Positions 43,912 to 55,939 are shown, counted from the stretch's first letter. The stretch is DNA of 64,000 bases from Gaeumannomyces sp. JS-464 (GCA_002197995.1 NGZR01000003.1:3906001-3970000); one strand, 5' to 3'. Translations and numbers: made by a program. Notes: a model not told the origin generated them from the sequence alone.

Positions 43912-46487
43912 ATGCTCACCCTGCCAACTCTTGTGCTCTTGGTGGCGGCGGCCCCATGGACTGAGGCGGCGGCGACCCCTGGGCGCGACCGCAGCAGCCT
44001 CAACGCCGGATGGAAGTTCTCGCGCTTCACGTCCAACCCGACTCACTGTCCTATAATACACTCAAGCCGTGGATGCTGCCGGTGGCTAACGACTTCATCG
44101 TCAACGGCGCCAACACCAAGCTCCCACAGGGACGCCTCCCGGCAGGAACGTCCAGTATGTCCAGGCGTCCTTCAACGACGCCGGCTGGCAGAGTGTCGAT
44201 CTACCCCACGACTGGGCCATTGCGGGGCCCTTTAACGCGCCGGGCATCAGCGGCGGCATGGGCCGGCTGCCCACCAACGGGGTGGGCTGGTACCGGCGGA
44301 ACCTCACGGCGACGGCGGCCGACGTGGATGGTACCAAGTCGGTCTTCCTCGACGTCGACGGGGCCATGTCCTTTGCGGCGGTCTGGCTCAACGGGAACCT
44401 GGTCGGCGGCTGGCCGTACGGGTATGCCTCGTGGCGGCTGGACCTAACGCCGCACCTCAAGGCCGGGACCAACACCCTTGCAGTGCGGCTGGACAACCCG
44501 GTGGAAAACTCGCGCTGGTATCCCGGGGCGGGTATCTACAGGAACCTCTGGCTCACCAAGGTGGACAAGACACACGTGGCTCAGTGGGGCACCTTCATCA
44601 CGACCCCCTCCATATCTGCGAGCTCGGCGGTGGTCAACCTGGCCGTACAGGTGGAGAACCTGCGCAACGAGACCAGGCAGGTCGACGTGGACACCAAGGT
44701 CTACACAGTCGATCCGACCACTGGAGCGGCAGGGACGGCTGTGGTTGCCTCGTTCAAGAAAAGCACAGTAACCGTCGGCGCCGGCAAAAAGCAGTCGGCC
44801 AACGGGTCCGTCACCATCCCCAACCCCCGCCTCTGGGTCCGCCGCCGGGCCAGACGCCGAACCTTTACGTTGCGGTCACCACGCTGTCCGCAAGCGGAGC
44901 AGATGGGGCCGTGATCGACACCTATACGACCCGGTTTGGTATCCGCTCGGTGACGTACGATGCGAACAGAGGCCTTTTTATCAACGGCCAACAGGTACGA
45001 GTGCAGGGCACGTGCAACCACCACGACCAGGGCGCCATCGGGGCCGCCATCAACCTGCGGGCGACGCAGCGGCAGCTGCAGACGCTGCAGGAGATGGGCT
45101 CCAACGCGCTGCGGACGTCGCACAACCCGCCCGCACCGGAGGTTCTCGACCTGGCCGACAGCATGGGCTTTATGGTTATGGACGAGGCCTTCGACTGCTG
45201 GTCGCAAGGCAAAACGAGCAACGATTACCACCTTATCTACGCGGACTGGCACGAGCCGGACCTGCGCGCCTTTGTGCGGCGCGACCGGAACCACCCCTCG
45301 ATCGTGGCCTGGAGCATCGGCAACGAGATCCCGGAGCAGGCGACCCCGCTGGGTGGAACCGAGGGAAGGGAGCTGATAGGCATTGTCAAGTCGGAGGACC
45401 CGACTCGCGGCGTTACCTCTGCCATGAACTCGGCCCGGATTCAGCGCCGCTCCCTGCCGTGCTCGACCTTGTGGGCTTAACTACCAGGGCGAGTACGGCG
45501 CCTATGGCGGCTTCCACAGCAAGTTTCCCTCCAAGATGGTCTGGGGCAGCGAAACCGGCGTCGTGCATCAGCAGCCGAGGCACGCACCTGTTCCCCGTGA
45601 CAAGCAGCAACAATGCCGGGTACAACACCGCGGGAGGGTCGGACGGCGCCCGCATGTGGGTGAGCGCCTACGAGCTCGGAAACCCCGGCTGGGGAGGAGC
45701 CCGGACATGGTCTTTGAGGCTCAGGACAGGTTCCCTTTTGTGGCTGGCGAGTTCGTCTGGACCGGGTTCGACTACCTCGGCGAGCCGACCCCTACGGCGG
45801 CAACGGCGGCGCGCGCAGCTCCTACTTTGGCATCGTCGACCTGGCCGGGTTTAAAAAGACCGCTTCTACATCTACCAGGCTCGCTGGAGGCCCGACCTGC
45901 CCATGGTCCACATCCTGCCGCACTGGACCTGGCCCGAGCGCGTCGGCAGACCACGCCCCGTGCACGTCTTCAGCTCGGCCGACGAGGTCGAGCTGTTCGT
46001 CAACGGGGCCTCGGCGGGGCGCAAGAAGCGTCCTGGGAAGTCTATATACCGCTTCCGCTGGGACAGCGTCAAGTACAGCCCCGGCGACCTGCGGGCCGTG
46101 GCGTACAAGGACGGGAAGCAGTGGGCCGTCGACACACAGCTGACGGCGGGGAACCCGGCCGCCCTCAAAGTTACGGTCGACCGCGCGGCCATCGCCGGCG
46201 ACGGGGCGGACCTGGCCTACGTCAGCGTGGCGGTTGTGGACGCCAAGGGGACGGTGGTACCGCGCGCCAACAACAGCATCACTTTCACCGTCAGCGGCCG
46301 GGGAAGCTGGTGGCCACGGACAACGGTGACCCGACCGACATGGCGGCCTTCCCTAGCGCGAGCCGCAAGGCCTTCTCGGCTTGGCGCTAGCCATTGTCAA
46401 GGCGAACGCGGGGCGACTGGGTCCATCACAGTTACGGCGTCGGCGGCTGGGATCACTAGGGGTCAGGTAGTTATAGCAGCGCGCTGA
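43912..46487 (+). pseudogene. GH2 beta-galactosidase/related glycosidase, many frame changes
   Basis: Secreted glycoside hydrolase family 2. A signal peptide (MLTLPTLVLLVAAAPWTEAA) is followed by the sugar-binding domain (DLPHDWAIAGPF, then NPVENSRWYPGAGIYRNLW). The Ig-like domain and the TIM barrel come next, with GTCNHHDQGAIGAA, LRTSHNPPAPEVLDLAD and NHPSIVAWSIGNEIPE (acid/base Glu), and WGSET near 45545 (nucleophile Glu). The GEFVWTGFDYLGEPTP motif and C-terminal beta domains close the protein. These blocks lie in the right order but in changing frames. I count about twelve single-base shifts, near 44040, 44130, 44840, 45437, 45477, 45560, 45700, 45790, 45858, 46305, 46385 and 46425. Many look like one lost base in a C or G run. 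Codons between the breaks stay conserved with few stops. Ends at the TGA at 46485-46487. Confidence 0.75.
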
Positions 46488-46897
46488 GGTAGGTGGCAAC
46501 TATCTGAAAATGGTTAAAATGCCGGTGGTGTATGGGGTGTTAAGTGGCAGCGTGGGGTCGAGATGTTGCCGTCTCTAGGCCGGATGGATCAATGTAAACA
46601 AGGGAATGAGACTGTTGGTTTTCAGACAGCGAGTGCACTGTGTGCAGTACATTGCGCGGTGCAAATTATCATTATTGTTTTTTTTTTTTTTTTTTTCTTG
46701 ATAATCTCGGTGTTTTGGATGCGCGATCATGCCCGACCGCGCTTAGCCAAAACCTCAATCCGTCAGCTGGCCTTGTCGTGCCTTCTCGATGACGTCAAGA
46801 CACGGGGCTGGGACTGCTGTGTGTTACAAACAGAAACCAAAAAAAAAAAAAAAAAAAAAAAAAAAAGCAATAAGCTGGGCCACGATGGCGGTAGGGG
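46488..46897. other. intergenic with poly-T and poly-A tracts
   Basis: Poly-T at about 46679-46696 and poly-A at about 46840-46866. No gene. Confidence 0.5.
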
Positions 46898-48384
46898 ATG
46901 GCGTTATTAAATACAGCTGGGTCGGCCTCCGCAAGCTACGCAGTCACTCTGAACCCCGTTCCCAGAACCTGCTTGGCTTCCGCCGCCAGCCTGCGGCATC
47001 ACCATCACTGTGCCGCCGTTAAAAGACAGCGGGCCACCATACACGGCACCTCCTCCCCCCGACGGGTCACCACCCACATACCACCACCCTGGACACGACG
47101 TTGGCGGAGCTTTATGCCCGGGCCAGCCCCCGGCTCGCCGGCAAGCGCGTCGCCCAGGTGCTCTCGGGCACCAACTCGGGCATGGGCCTTAGTAACCATT
47201 TCCCGCGCAACAGCAAGTACCTTTACTAGGACGGTCTTTTTAATTCGGCCGACGCGGGCCGCGACGAGTCTGAGGCCGCCCGCCGCGAGCTGGCCGTCAA
47301 GTACCTGTCGCTGATCCCCCAGCGCGACGCCTTCATCACTGGCGCCGCGCCCGTCGTGCTCTTCAACCTCGGCACCGACCCGGCCCAGCGCGCCCAGGAC
47401 CGCCGCGAGGCCGAGCACACCATCGCCGCCCTCGAGGCCGACCAGCGGCCCGAGCTGGTCTTTTGCCCGGGTCCGGCCGACATCCCCGTCGAGGAGGCCG
47501 GCATCGACCTCCTGGCCTGCAAGCTCATGATCGACGGGCTCGAGGGCTACGACCTCGTCGTCCCCGCCGAGACGCACTGGCTCCTCAACTCCAAGGCTGC
47601 GCTCGCGCAGTCGGGCCTGCCCACCCCTGTCTGCGACGCCATCGAGCTCTCGGGCCACGGCGCCGAGGCCAGCCTGTGCTGCAAGGCCTGCCAGCAGTCG
47701 ACCGAGGGGTTCGTCGTGCCCGAGCTCTGCACGGGCGAGCGCGGCCGCTGGATCGACGAGGAGAGCGCAAAGATTTACGACGCCGTGCGCGCCCGCAAGC
47801 TGCCCTTTGTCCTTAAAAACCAGCAAACGTTTGGCGGTGCCGGCGCTTACATCGTGAACACCGAGGAGGACCGCGCGAGGCTGACCGAGGAGCTGCGCGG
47901 CGGCGTGCTGCGGCGGCTGTTGTCGTCCGTCACCGCGTCCAACAGCCACCTCAAGCCGGGGACTATCCTGCTGTCGGACCTGGTGGCGGAGCCCATCGGC
48001 GACTACGGGGTCACGTTCTTCGTGACGGACAAGGGGGAGGACGAAGACCCCATCTTCCTCGCCACCTCGGAACAGATGACGGACGGCCCCGCGTGGGTCG
48101 GCAGCACCATCAACTACGCGCGGCAGGACGAGCTGCGCGTCATCCTTCTCCATAAGCGTGGCCAAGACGCGCGAGGAGTTTGTGCGCAAGTTCCAGCCGA
48201 GTTCGAGTCGGGCGCTATGTGCATCATCAGCTGGTACGAGGACCGTCGGATGCCAGAGGATGGCCAAGGCGGCGCGCCGTCGGCGCTTAGCTTGGCCGAT
48301 GTCGCTCTGGGAGCCAAAGATATGGAAGCCCTGGGGAAGGCCATTGACAGAATGAGGAACGTGACTGACCAGGTGACGTTTTAA
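46898..48384 (+). pseudogene. ATP-grasp domain protein (fungal solid-state-culture-specific type), internal deletion
   Basis: Main frame 47086-48150: TTLAELYARASPRLAGKRVA, NSGMGLSNHFPRNSKYLY, a TAG stop near 47227, DGLFNSADAGRDE, LIPQRDAFITGAAPVVLFNL, then the ATP-binding part (LPFVLKNQQTFGGAGAYIV, LVAEPIGDYGVTFFV, DGPAWVGSTINYARQDELR). Directly after DELRVIL the sequence jumps, in another frame, to SISVAKTREEFVRKFQ, then FESGAMCIISWYED and the end DQVTF. Relatives have a further segment between these blocks with the metal-binding GPAG-D and DLNVR motifs. That segment is missing here, so the enzyme should be dead. The N-terminus (ITVPPLKDSGPPYTAPPPP near 46985-47058) is separated by another frame change in a C run. 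The true start is unclear and the coordinate given is approximate. Confidence 0.6.
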
Positions 48385-48571
48385 TGGTGAGGTTTGAATA
48401 CGTCGATGCACATGCTAGATTTACGGAACTTGGGGCGTTTTCTGATAAAAGGAGATTTGCTATGATTGCCGGTATTATAGAAGATAACACAGATAGGTAG
48501 GTAGTAACTAGACGCATACAGAACTCCATTCTTGTTCATCCCCTCTGCCCATCGACCCGCGCCGCCCGCCG

Positions 48572-50037
48572 TTACCAGACATCCTTTTCCCGCAATTCCT
48601 TCTCGATTGGCCAGTCCTCTGTATTCACGTCTTTCTTGAACGTCGCCTTGTAGCTCTCCGCCGCCGCTTCGCGATTCCACACCTCGGTGGCGCAGCACGT
48701 AGGGAAGTAATCCTCCTCGGCCGGCGACTTGACCTCACCCGCAGCTTGCCCAGAATCCTTCTGACGCTGCCTCTCCCGCTTCGCCGCCCTCGCCACCTTG
48801 GCCTCCTTCTGCGGCTGCCGCACGTACACAGTCCTCCCCATGGCATGGATGAAGGCCTTCTTGTAGCGGACCAGCCGCGGCTCGTAGCCCTCGGCCTCCC
48901 GCTCGTTCTTCAGCACGATGGCCTCGCGCCGGGGCGCCGCCTTTGCCAGCTCGGCCGCCCTGGTGTCCGCAAAGACCATCCGCTTGGCCGCTACCGATCC
49001 CGTCGTCATCGCCGAAGGGCAGATGCCGACCGACACCGCGGCACCGGCGGCCGCGTCCGCCCTAACGAGAGTGTATTTGCTGTCCCCCACGCTCTTCCAG
49101 TCCATCGCCATGTCCAGCGGAGTTAAACACCCAGGGGCGGGGGCGTCGAGGCCGGTCAGAAGCGGGATCATGCCGGCGTGAGTGTAGAGCAGGAACCGGG
49201 CGGAGGCGTCCCCGGTCCCGTCGCAGGCCGTCGCCAGGAACCGCCGCAGCGCCCAGGCGCGGTTGAGGACCATGTCGGCCGTCTCGGTCAGCACCTCGCA
49301 CGGGCGGCGCGCCCTGCCCTCGAAGTTCTGCACGTCCGACTTGCCCGCCCTCCAGCCGTGCTCGCGCTCGTACCTCCAGCCCATGCGGCTGAAATCGACC
49401 GTGATCCCGCCCCTGGCGCGCAGGGCCTCGACGTTGGCGGGCCGGCCCTCGCCGGCGAGGATGGCGAGGTGCAGGTTGTACACGATCTCGACCTGCTCCT
49501 TGATGATGCGCCTGCTGGTCACGATGTCGCACGGGTAGCGCACGCACTCCTGGAGCTGGGGCAGCAGCACGATGGTGAAGCCGCACTGCTTCAGGTCCTC
49601 AAAGGGCGTGGCCAGGATCGCGGTCTGGATGGCTCTTTCGAGCGGCGACGAGAAGATTGCGACGGTCCTCCTGGGCGGCTTCTGCTGGCCGCGCCGCGCC
49701 TCGAGGGCGATCCGCGCCCTGACGCACTCCCCGATCCCCGGTCCGTCAGGGGCACGCGGAAGAAGGAGGACCCCGAGAGGTGCAGCGCCGAGGGCTTGAT
49801 CTCGTGCTCTGGCCCGGCGGACCCTTCGAGGCTGGTGACGATCTTGAGGATGGCGCCGGGCTGCGCGTTCAGTTTCCTCCTCTTGCGGTCGTGCTGATTG
49901 ATGTATGCCGGGTGGCTGTGTGCCTTGCCATACTCACTTTCTTCGGGCGTCGGGCCGGGCTTGACGGGGCGAAAGCGCCAGTCGGAGACGGCGTGGGCGG
50001 CTTGCACGAACTCGAACGTGGCGCTGTCGGAATCCAT
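48572..50037 (-). CDS. histidine phosphatase (phosphoglycerate mutase-like) family protein, one frame change
   Basis: Starts at the ATG at 50037 (MDSDSATFEFVQAAHAVSDW). The branch-1 histidine phosphatase landmarks are VPLTDRG, IFSSPLERAIQTAILA (the SPLxRAxQTA block) and FLLYTHAGMIPLLTG (the second catalytic His). A long Lys/Glu/Ala-rich tail ends KELREKDVW. The N-terminal RHG catalytic motif is not visible before LTDRG. Either it is missing or an intron is mis-read: GTGAGT...GCGCAG inside 49860-49945 is a candidate. LTDRG and the rest are joined only by one base missing in the G run near 49742. Using the candidate intron instead keeps the frame open but destroys LTDRG. The substrate is unknown. 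Confidence 0.55.
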
Positions 50038-50628
50038 TTTGAAGTGGTTAAAAAACAAGGCTATTAGAACATATGCGTCAAATGAGGGCAGCTAAGTCAA
50101 TCGGTTCTTGAGTGGCGATAAATACTGCTCACCCAGACTTTGCTGCTTGAGTCCGCTTTGCTTGAGGATGGCCATCTTTGCTGCCGGAAACGGTAAAAGG
50201 AGATGGGGGCTTTGTCTTCACATCTCGAACTGCCTTTTGTCCGCTTAGCTGGTGCCAACCATTGGTTATGGACTAATCCCACCGTAGCTATCAGCCGGGT
50301 GCGTTTTTACACGGACAAAGAAAAAAATTGTCCAGGCCTCTAAGCCTGATTTCCGCGACGAGTGGTCCCAGGGGCGTTCTTTGATGCGGCGAGAACGTGA
50401 CAAAGGTTCAACGGCGGGAATTGACCGAGCGACAACTCTACGAGGCTGGGTAACCAGTTCATTGAACCTTTGGCCCTGACCTTGCAAGCGGCCAAACAGG
50501 GAGGCAGCAAACGAAAGTGCCGGATCTCTTGCGTGCTGGTTTGGCAGGCTCGGGTTTGCGGCGGTAGCTCTGCATCACACTGCATGAACCACAGCCTCTA
50601 TCTTAAACCCTCTGGCCATCTCAGACAC
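50038..50628. other. intergenic between two minus-strand genes
   Basis: Promoter of the histidine phosphatase gene and 3' flank of the large gene at 50629. No feature stands out. Confidence 0.4.
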
Positions 50629-53600
50629 TTACACTTTCTCTCCGTCGGCCCGCTTCTCGATCGAAGCTGGCTCTCCCGCGCCGACACTACCAGACTTTGA
50701 CGCCGAGGTATGGACTCCCGACGCGGACCGCAAAGCCTCCTCGCCATGACCGCCGTTCCCATGCCATTCCTCCACGCCGGCGGGCGTCCACCGCGCCAGA
50801 AGCCTCTCTACGAGGTCGTCATCATCATCATTGTCCCAATCGTCGTCCTCGTCCACCTCATCAAGGCCCGCCCATTCCCCTTCCTTGCCGAGGCCCGAGC
50901 CGCCCTGCGAGCCGCCCTGTTCTTCCCCGGTCAATACAGGCTCGGCGACGCGGTGACCCGAAATCCCAAGCCCACTAGACTTGGGTAACCTCCGGCCCTG
51001 TGAGGCAGGAACCTGCACGCTAGACGATCGTTCCGGCTGGGTTTCATGCTCCGAGGCCGGCTCCTTCAGCGCTCCTTTCGACGACGCGGAGAGCAGGTCG
51101 TGCGAGTTTTCGACCTCGGTGCTTGGGCCAGCATCCGCACCTGCCTGACGTGCCTCGCGCACCGCTCTGGTGTGCGCCAACAGCCGTTCCTGCTCGTCCT
51201 CGTCTACGACTCGCTTGGCGGTGTGGTCGAGATCGTCCTGCTTTGCCGTTAGCGACTCTATCTCCAGGCATGAGAGGGAGGAAGCGGGTAGTGGTTCCCT
51301 TACCGCGCCCATCTCAAAGTCGATACTACGCGCCCTTCGAGTCTCCGGCTCGAGGTCCCGCGTGGACATACGCGTATAGGTTGGCCACGGGCGAAACAGC
51401 CCCGCTTCACCGTAGTCTCGCAGCGCCACCCCTGCACCCGGTCCCACGGGGCTTCCAGGCTCCTCGAAGCCTCCCTCGCCCCCAGGCCCCCGGTCACCAC
51501 GCCCGACAAGATCTCGCCGTATCAAGGAAGTTGATTCCCACATCTGTGGCAGCTGCATGACGGGAAGTCCGGGGCGGCGCAGCTCGGCTTTGCGTCGGCG
51601 CTGCTCTGCCTTGTAGAGCTTCTTGAGATTGACGCCATCGCGAGGGGCGCGGACGAAGAAAACGAGGAGCGATGTTACCTCCCCTGCCCGGGCATTTCCT
51701 TGCCGAAATGCCCGTAAAATGCCTCGCGGCTTGTCTGTTCGGACAACCTCAATCTTCTCGACAGAATAGGCGAACTTGGTGCGCTCTGCTTCTGCCTGGA
51801 GCTGTTCTATCAGCCTGTCAACGTGTGATTGTTGGTTTTGTGTTAGGCCCGGAGACTGGTTTGGTGGGTGTTTTTCCTGAGAATTATTCTCATCCATCGG
51901 TCTGCGAAGACGGATGATCTCCTCTTCACTCATCCTACCCCTCGTTACTAAGCATTTGGACCAGTCTGAGTTTCTGGTGTCGGTGACGCTATTAGACTGC
52001 TGCGGCTGGATCACCCAGACGTGGTGCGTAGTGAGGAGAAAGACGAGATTGCGTTTGCGGTCTGAGGCCGTTGAGAGGTCCTGGACCCAAGCATCCCGCT
52101 GGCTTGCATTTCCAGCCGAGCCCTTCCCATCCCTCCCGCAGATGGACGCAAACTTCTCTCTGGGCAGAATCTCGACCAGAACAAGCAACGCCGCTCCATC
52201 GTCACCCCCATCTCCAGGGGAGTCGCCTGAGCGCCCGGCGCGGCGCGATCTCCTCTCAACTTCCTCGATCCGAAGGAGAGAACGATTGAGAATCTCGCCA
52301 TCGTCATCGCCACGGGGCTGTAGGAGGTGTCCTAGCGTGTTCAACTGCTCCTCCGTTGCGGAGGCAAGGGTCCGCTCCATGGCCTCCCTGGACGGCCACC
52401 ACCACCACCTAAACGCCTCGATCGCTCGGCGCAGTCCCCTTAGTGGCGCCGGCTTGAGAGCAAAGAAGGCTCCTTGTTGCTTGATTATGTATCGGGACAC
52501 CAGGCCGTTTTGATACTTTCTAAAGCCCAGCTCGAGGGCTGAGGTGGCCTCCTCTGGCCAGCCCCTGGGTGTGGTGTCGTCATCGCTGCTGCTGTTGGCC
52601 TCGCTGTCCGCCACACCTTCTTCGTCTCGTCCGTCGCGCTCCTGTTCGGGATCTGCCGCGCCCAGTGATCCCGTGCTTTGGACGGTTGCGTCTGGCGATG
52701 TGTCTGTGGTGCCTTCGTAATTATCTCCCAGCGGCTTCTTGGACCTTTGTGCGTGGCTTTGTCCACCTGCGCCTCCAGCCACTGGCCTCAATAAGGGCGC
52801 AAAGGTAGGGAGATCTTGCTTCTTCGGGGAGTCGCAGAACCCAGATAAGTCTTCGCCAATTCCGAAAGTCGATCGCCCTGGCTCCGGGTTGGTTTGCGGT
52901 TTCAGATTCGGAATGTTGGTGGCGAGCGGTAGCTTCCCGGATGTCTGCGAGAGCGAGAAAGAGTCCCGACCGCTGTTTTGAGGAACGTTTGAGGATGCTG
53001 TCACAGTCCAATGGCTTGTCATTATACCGATTCCGACTTGTTTCCTGGGACATCATTATCAACCGAGACAAGACTTACAGGCACCGCCTCCCGGCTCCCT
53101 AGCTATCTGCATGGCAGGTTTGGTTGATTGGCCGTAGGATGCTAGACCTCCGTTGGCCCCATCTGTCGAGTCGCCGACGGGCTGCTGGAGAACAGATGGC
53201 TTCTCGTCATCGTGAGCCCCAACTGTGCTCTGGCGATAATCTGGCGGGGGCTTCAGCTCCCCTGGCGGGAACAGAACGCGGAGATCAATGTCCCCCTCCT
53301 GCAGCATATCCCGGATCGAAGCCACCGTCCTCGCGATTTTTTTGACCTCCCTGCTGGCCTTGTTGATATCCACGGCCGCCTTGGCGATGGCATTGACGTC
53401 CTTGTTTTCGAGGTTCGGCTTGCTGCGCACCTCACCGATGAAGACGGTCATGATGATTAGCGACAGGCACTGCTGGTGGAACTGTAGCTGGCTGCGGTAC
53501 TCTGCCAGCTTGGCCGTGACAAAGGGCCAGCGCAGACGCTTTAGCAGCGGCAGGGACGCGGGCACCAGCGAAAGATCTATCGTAACCTTGTCGGCCCGGC

Positions 53601-53988
53601 CCGGCCCCGTCCCTGCATTGAACTCGTCCAGCCGGCGACGCAGATGCTCCTCGACTTGGCCATCGGCGTTATTCATCATGACGGCCTCGATGCGCCAAAA
53701 CACCAGCAAGCATCTATCTGCGTTACTCTTGACAAACACAAGGGCGTCCTGGGAAAAAAGCCGTGTGCTGGTGTCGGATCTGAGATTTTCAGCCTCCATA
53801 TCCAGGTACTGGTGGATGAGGCGCAACGAGTCGGCCGTCGATTCGATGCTGGAGCTGACTGCGAGTAGCCCCTCGCGGGCACCCCGGACCTGGCTGCCGA
53901 ACTCGTGTAGGACTTCGCACAGCTCAATTGCGAAGGCCGTGATGCCGATGACGGAACTGGCCGCTCCGATGGCCGTGATGGGGTCCAT
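50629..53988 (-). CDS. large protein with fungal NLR-type N-terminal helical domain
   Basis: Two exons, 53988-53079 and 52997-50629, joined by an 81-nt intron (GTAAGT...GTGACAG, phase 1), giving about 1,092 residues. The N-terminus MDPITAIGAASSVIGITAFA, continuing into IELCEVLHEFGSQVRGAREG, is typical of the fungal helical N-terminal domains found in front of NACHT, ankyrin and related signalling proteins (PigL_N/Fungal_N type). No P-loop, NB-ARC or repeat domain follows. Instead there are long Ser/Asp/Glu-rich low-complexity stretches, an unusual WWWW run in EAFRWWWWPSREAMERTL, a charged helix rich in Glu and Arg (MSEEEIIRLRRPMDENN; VDRLIEQLQAEAERTKFAYS), and an acidic DEDDDWDNDDDDD cluster near the C-terminus. 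The frame is undamaged. A regulatory or immune-type role is only an inference from the first domain. Confidence 0.65.
52998..53078 (-). other. intron in the 50629-53988 gene
   Basis: Donor GTAAGT at 53078, acceptor GTGACAG ending at 52998, 81 nt. Without it the first exon stops four codons later. Confidence 0.7.
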
Positions 53989-55208
53989 TTCGGTTGTGCG
54001 TTGGGACTATCGACTGCCGGACGAGGGCTGGGATTTCTCGCTGGCGGTGTGCTTCGCTCGATGGAAGAGGATGCTCAGGACAACCGGGCACCCGGGGCGA
54101 AGCCAGTGCGGGTGCCGACGCGTCGCGCCACAAATCCGACCAGCTCAACCCAAGCATCGTCCTATTGGAAGCCCAACCGCCCAGCAGTTCTACGTGGTCT
54201 AACGCCAGTTAGACTAGTCCATGCTATGGCAGGCCGCATCAGGCCTCAATCGACGATAACTATGCTGCATTGGGGCACTGACAGGTCCCTGGATAGCAAT
54301 TGTCGAGGAAAACTTCAGCGGGGCTCGCATTATGCATGCACGCCTGACAGAAGATATGCGGTAAGGCCCAGGGGATAACGGCGAGAAAATGTACATGAAA
54401 AAGAATAAAAATAACAAATAAAAGTGAAGAAGGGAAAAAAAAAAAAAAGAAAAAAAAAAAAGAGAAGAAAAAGAAAGAAAAGAAAAGAAAAAAAAAAAGA
54501 AAAGAAAGAAAGCGACAAAACCGCAGGGAAACACAAGACCCCGCGTGCCTTAATCTCCCGGCTTCTGACCCCATACGTCCCGGTCATGCAGTCTCACTCG
54601 GTGACTGATAAGACACATTTAGCCCCGCCAGGACTATTTCGATTTTTAACCTTAGTCCCCTAAATATCAACCTTGCAGATCTCCATTGTTGAGCACGTCG
54701 TCAAAACCAACGTCAAGCTTGCACTTAACCGTATAGAGATTCGCGATGCTGTTGTCCTCGGGGCATTAGACCATGTAGACTCGCCAGATGCCGTCGAAGC
54801 TCTGACGAAAGAGACGTGTGAATAGATGTCTCAAGTGTGACAGCTTTGAGACTTTAATCGATAGAGATAGAGAGTTCCAGGACTACTGGGCCAATGCCCC
54901 CGTAATACCCAAGCCGCCGGGTATTAGGCTCTAGCTGCTGCATAGGATGAGAGCTCTGTCACTCGCCTTTGGGGTCTATTAAAAAAAAAGGCTAAATCTT
55001 TCATTAAACCTTGTTGACAACTTGACTATCAGGTTTGGTAAAATGACGACTTAGAGAACGTCGAACGTGTGGTGAAAATACGGCGCCGAACTCCGCCGTC
55101 TCTCCCTCCTGTCTAGCTCCCGGCGCTATGCTCTCCGCGTGCCTGTCCCAAAAATCAAAACCATAAAAATTGCTGTTCCACTGATCAAACTCCATCCCCA
55201 TGTCCCGC
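53989..55208. other. intergenic with purine-rich tract
   Basis: A GA/A-rich tract (AAAAG/AAGAA units) fills about 54420-54515 and makes long artificial Lys- or Phe-rich frames. No gene recognised elsewhere. Confidence 0.5.
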
Positions 55209-55761
55209 TCAGCAGCGGTAGTAGCACCGGAAGCTGTAAGCCATGCGCACCTGCCGGTTGTCCGAAACGGTGTAGCACTTCTCGTTCCCGGCAAAGATGG
55301 CGTTTCCGGTCTGGCCGAGCTGGTTTTTGCAGTTCTTATCCTCGAACAGCGCGCAGTTGGTCCCGTAGATGCCGTTGCCGGTAGCCTTGATGCTGCGCAG
55401 GCCGCCCTCGACGGTGTGGCATGCGCCCGAGCACTATCGGGGAAGTTCTTGTCAGTAAAAGTGGTTGGGGTAAAGTGAGGGAAAAGGAAGCATGGGATGG
55501 ACGGAACAGGTAGGCAGGTAGGTAAATACTCACGTCAGGCTTGATCTGGCCGATCATGTCGTTGCAGCCATCGCCACGGTAATAGCGTCCGCACTGGCCA
55601 TTCACGATGCCGGCGGCGCCGCAGCCGTTGGCACGGCGGAGGATCTCGCCGCTGGCGAGGGTGGCCGGGTCAACGTCGACCGAGTCGACAGCATCTAAGG
55701 GGACGGCGTTGGCGAGGCCAGCGGCCAGGACGAAGATGATGGTCTTGGTGACGGAGAACAT
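55209..55761 (-). CDS. small secreted cysteine-rich protein (10 Cys), effector-like
   Basis: Two exons (55761-55534 and 55433-55209) joined by a 100-nt intron (GTGAGT...CGATAG, phase 0) give 150 residues. Residues 1-19 are a signal peptide (MFSVTKTIIFVLAAGLANA). Residues 20-43 look like a propeptide ending in the dibasic LRR, a likely Kex2 site. The mature part of about 107 residues has ten cysteines (47, 57, 66, 77, 81, 103, 111, 129, 146, 150), enough for five disulfides. It ends in YSFRCYYRC. No known family is recognised. Size, signal, pro-region and Cys content are those of fungal secreted effector or antimicrobial-type proteins, but activity cannot be read from the sequence. The frame is intact. 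Confidence 0.75.
55434..55533 (-). other. intron in the cysteine-rich gene
   Basis: GTGAGT donor at 55533, CCGATAG acceptor at 55434, with a CTGAC branch-like motif 20-25 nt before the acceptor. Splicing places Cys77 and Cys81 after KPD. Confidence 0.75.
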
Positions 55762-55939
55762 TTCGATTCGTGGGCTTGATGTAATCTGAAAGCTTGAAGT
55801 AGATGTAGAAGTGCTGGGTGTAGTGAGAAGCTGATAAGACTGCGCGTGTCTTGAGGTTAGTGTTTGATGCTGTTGCGTTTGATAAATAGGTGTGGATGAT
55901 GGTCTTTTTTTCTCATTCCAACTGCGTGTGCCCTGGATG

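Noticed and set aside
54214..54663. Phe-rich (minus) and Lys-rich (plus) open frames
   Set aside because: Produced by the GA/A-rich low-complexity tract.
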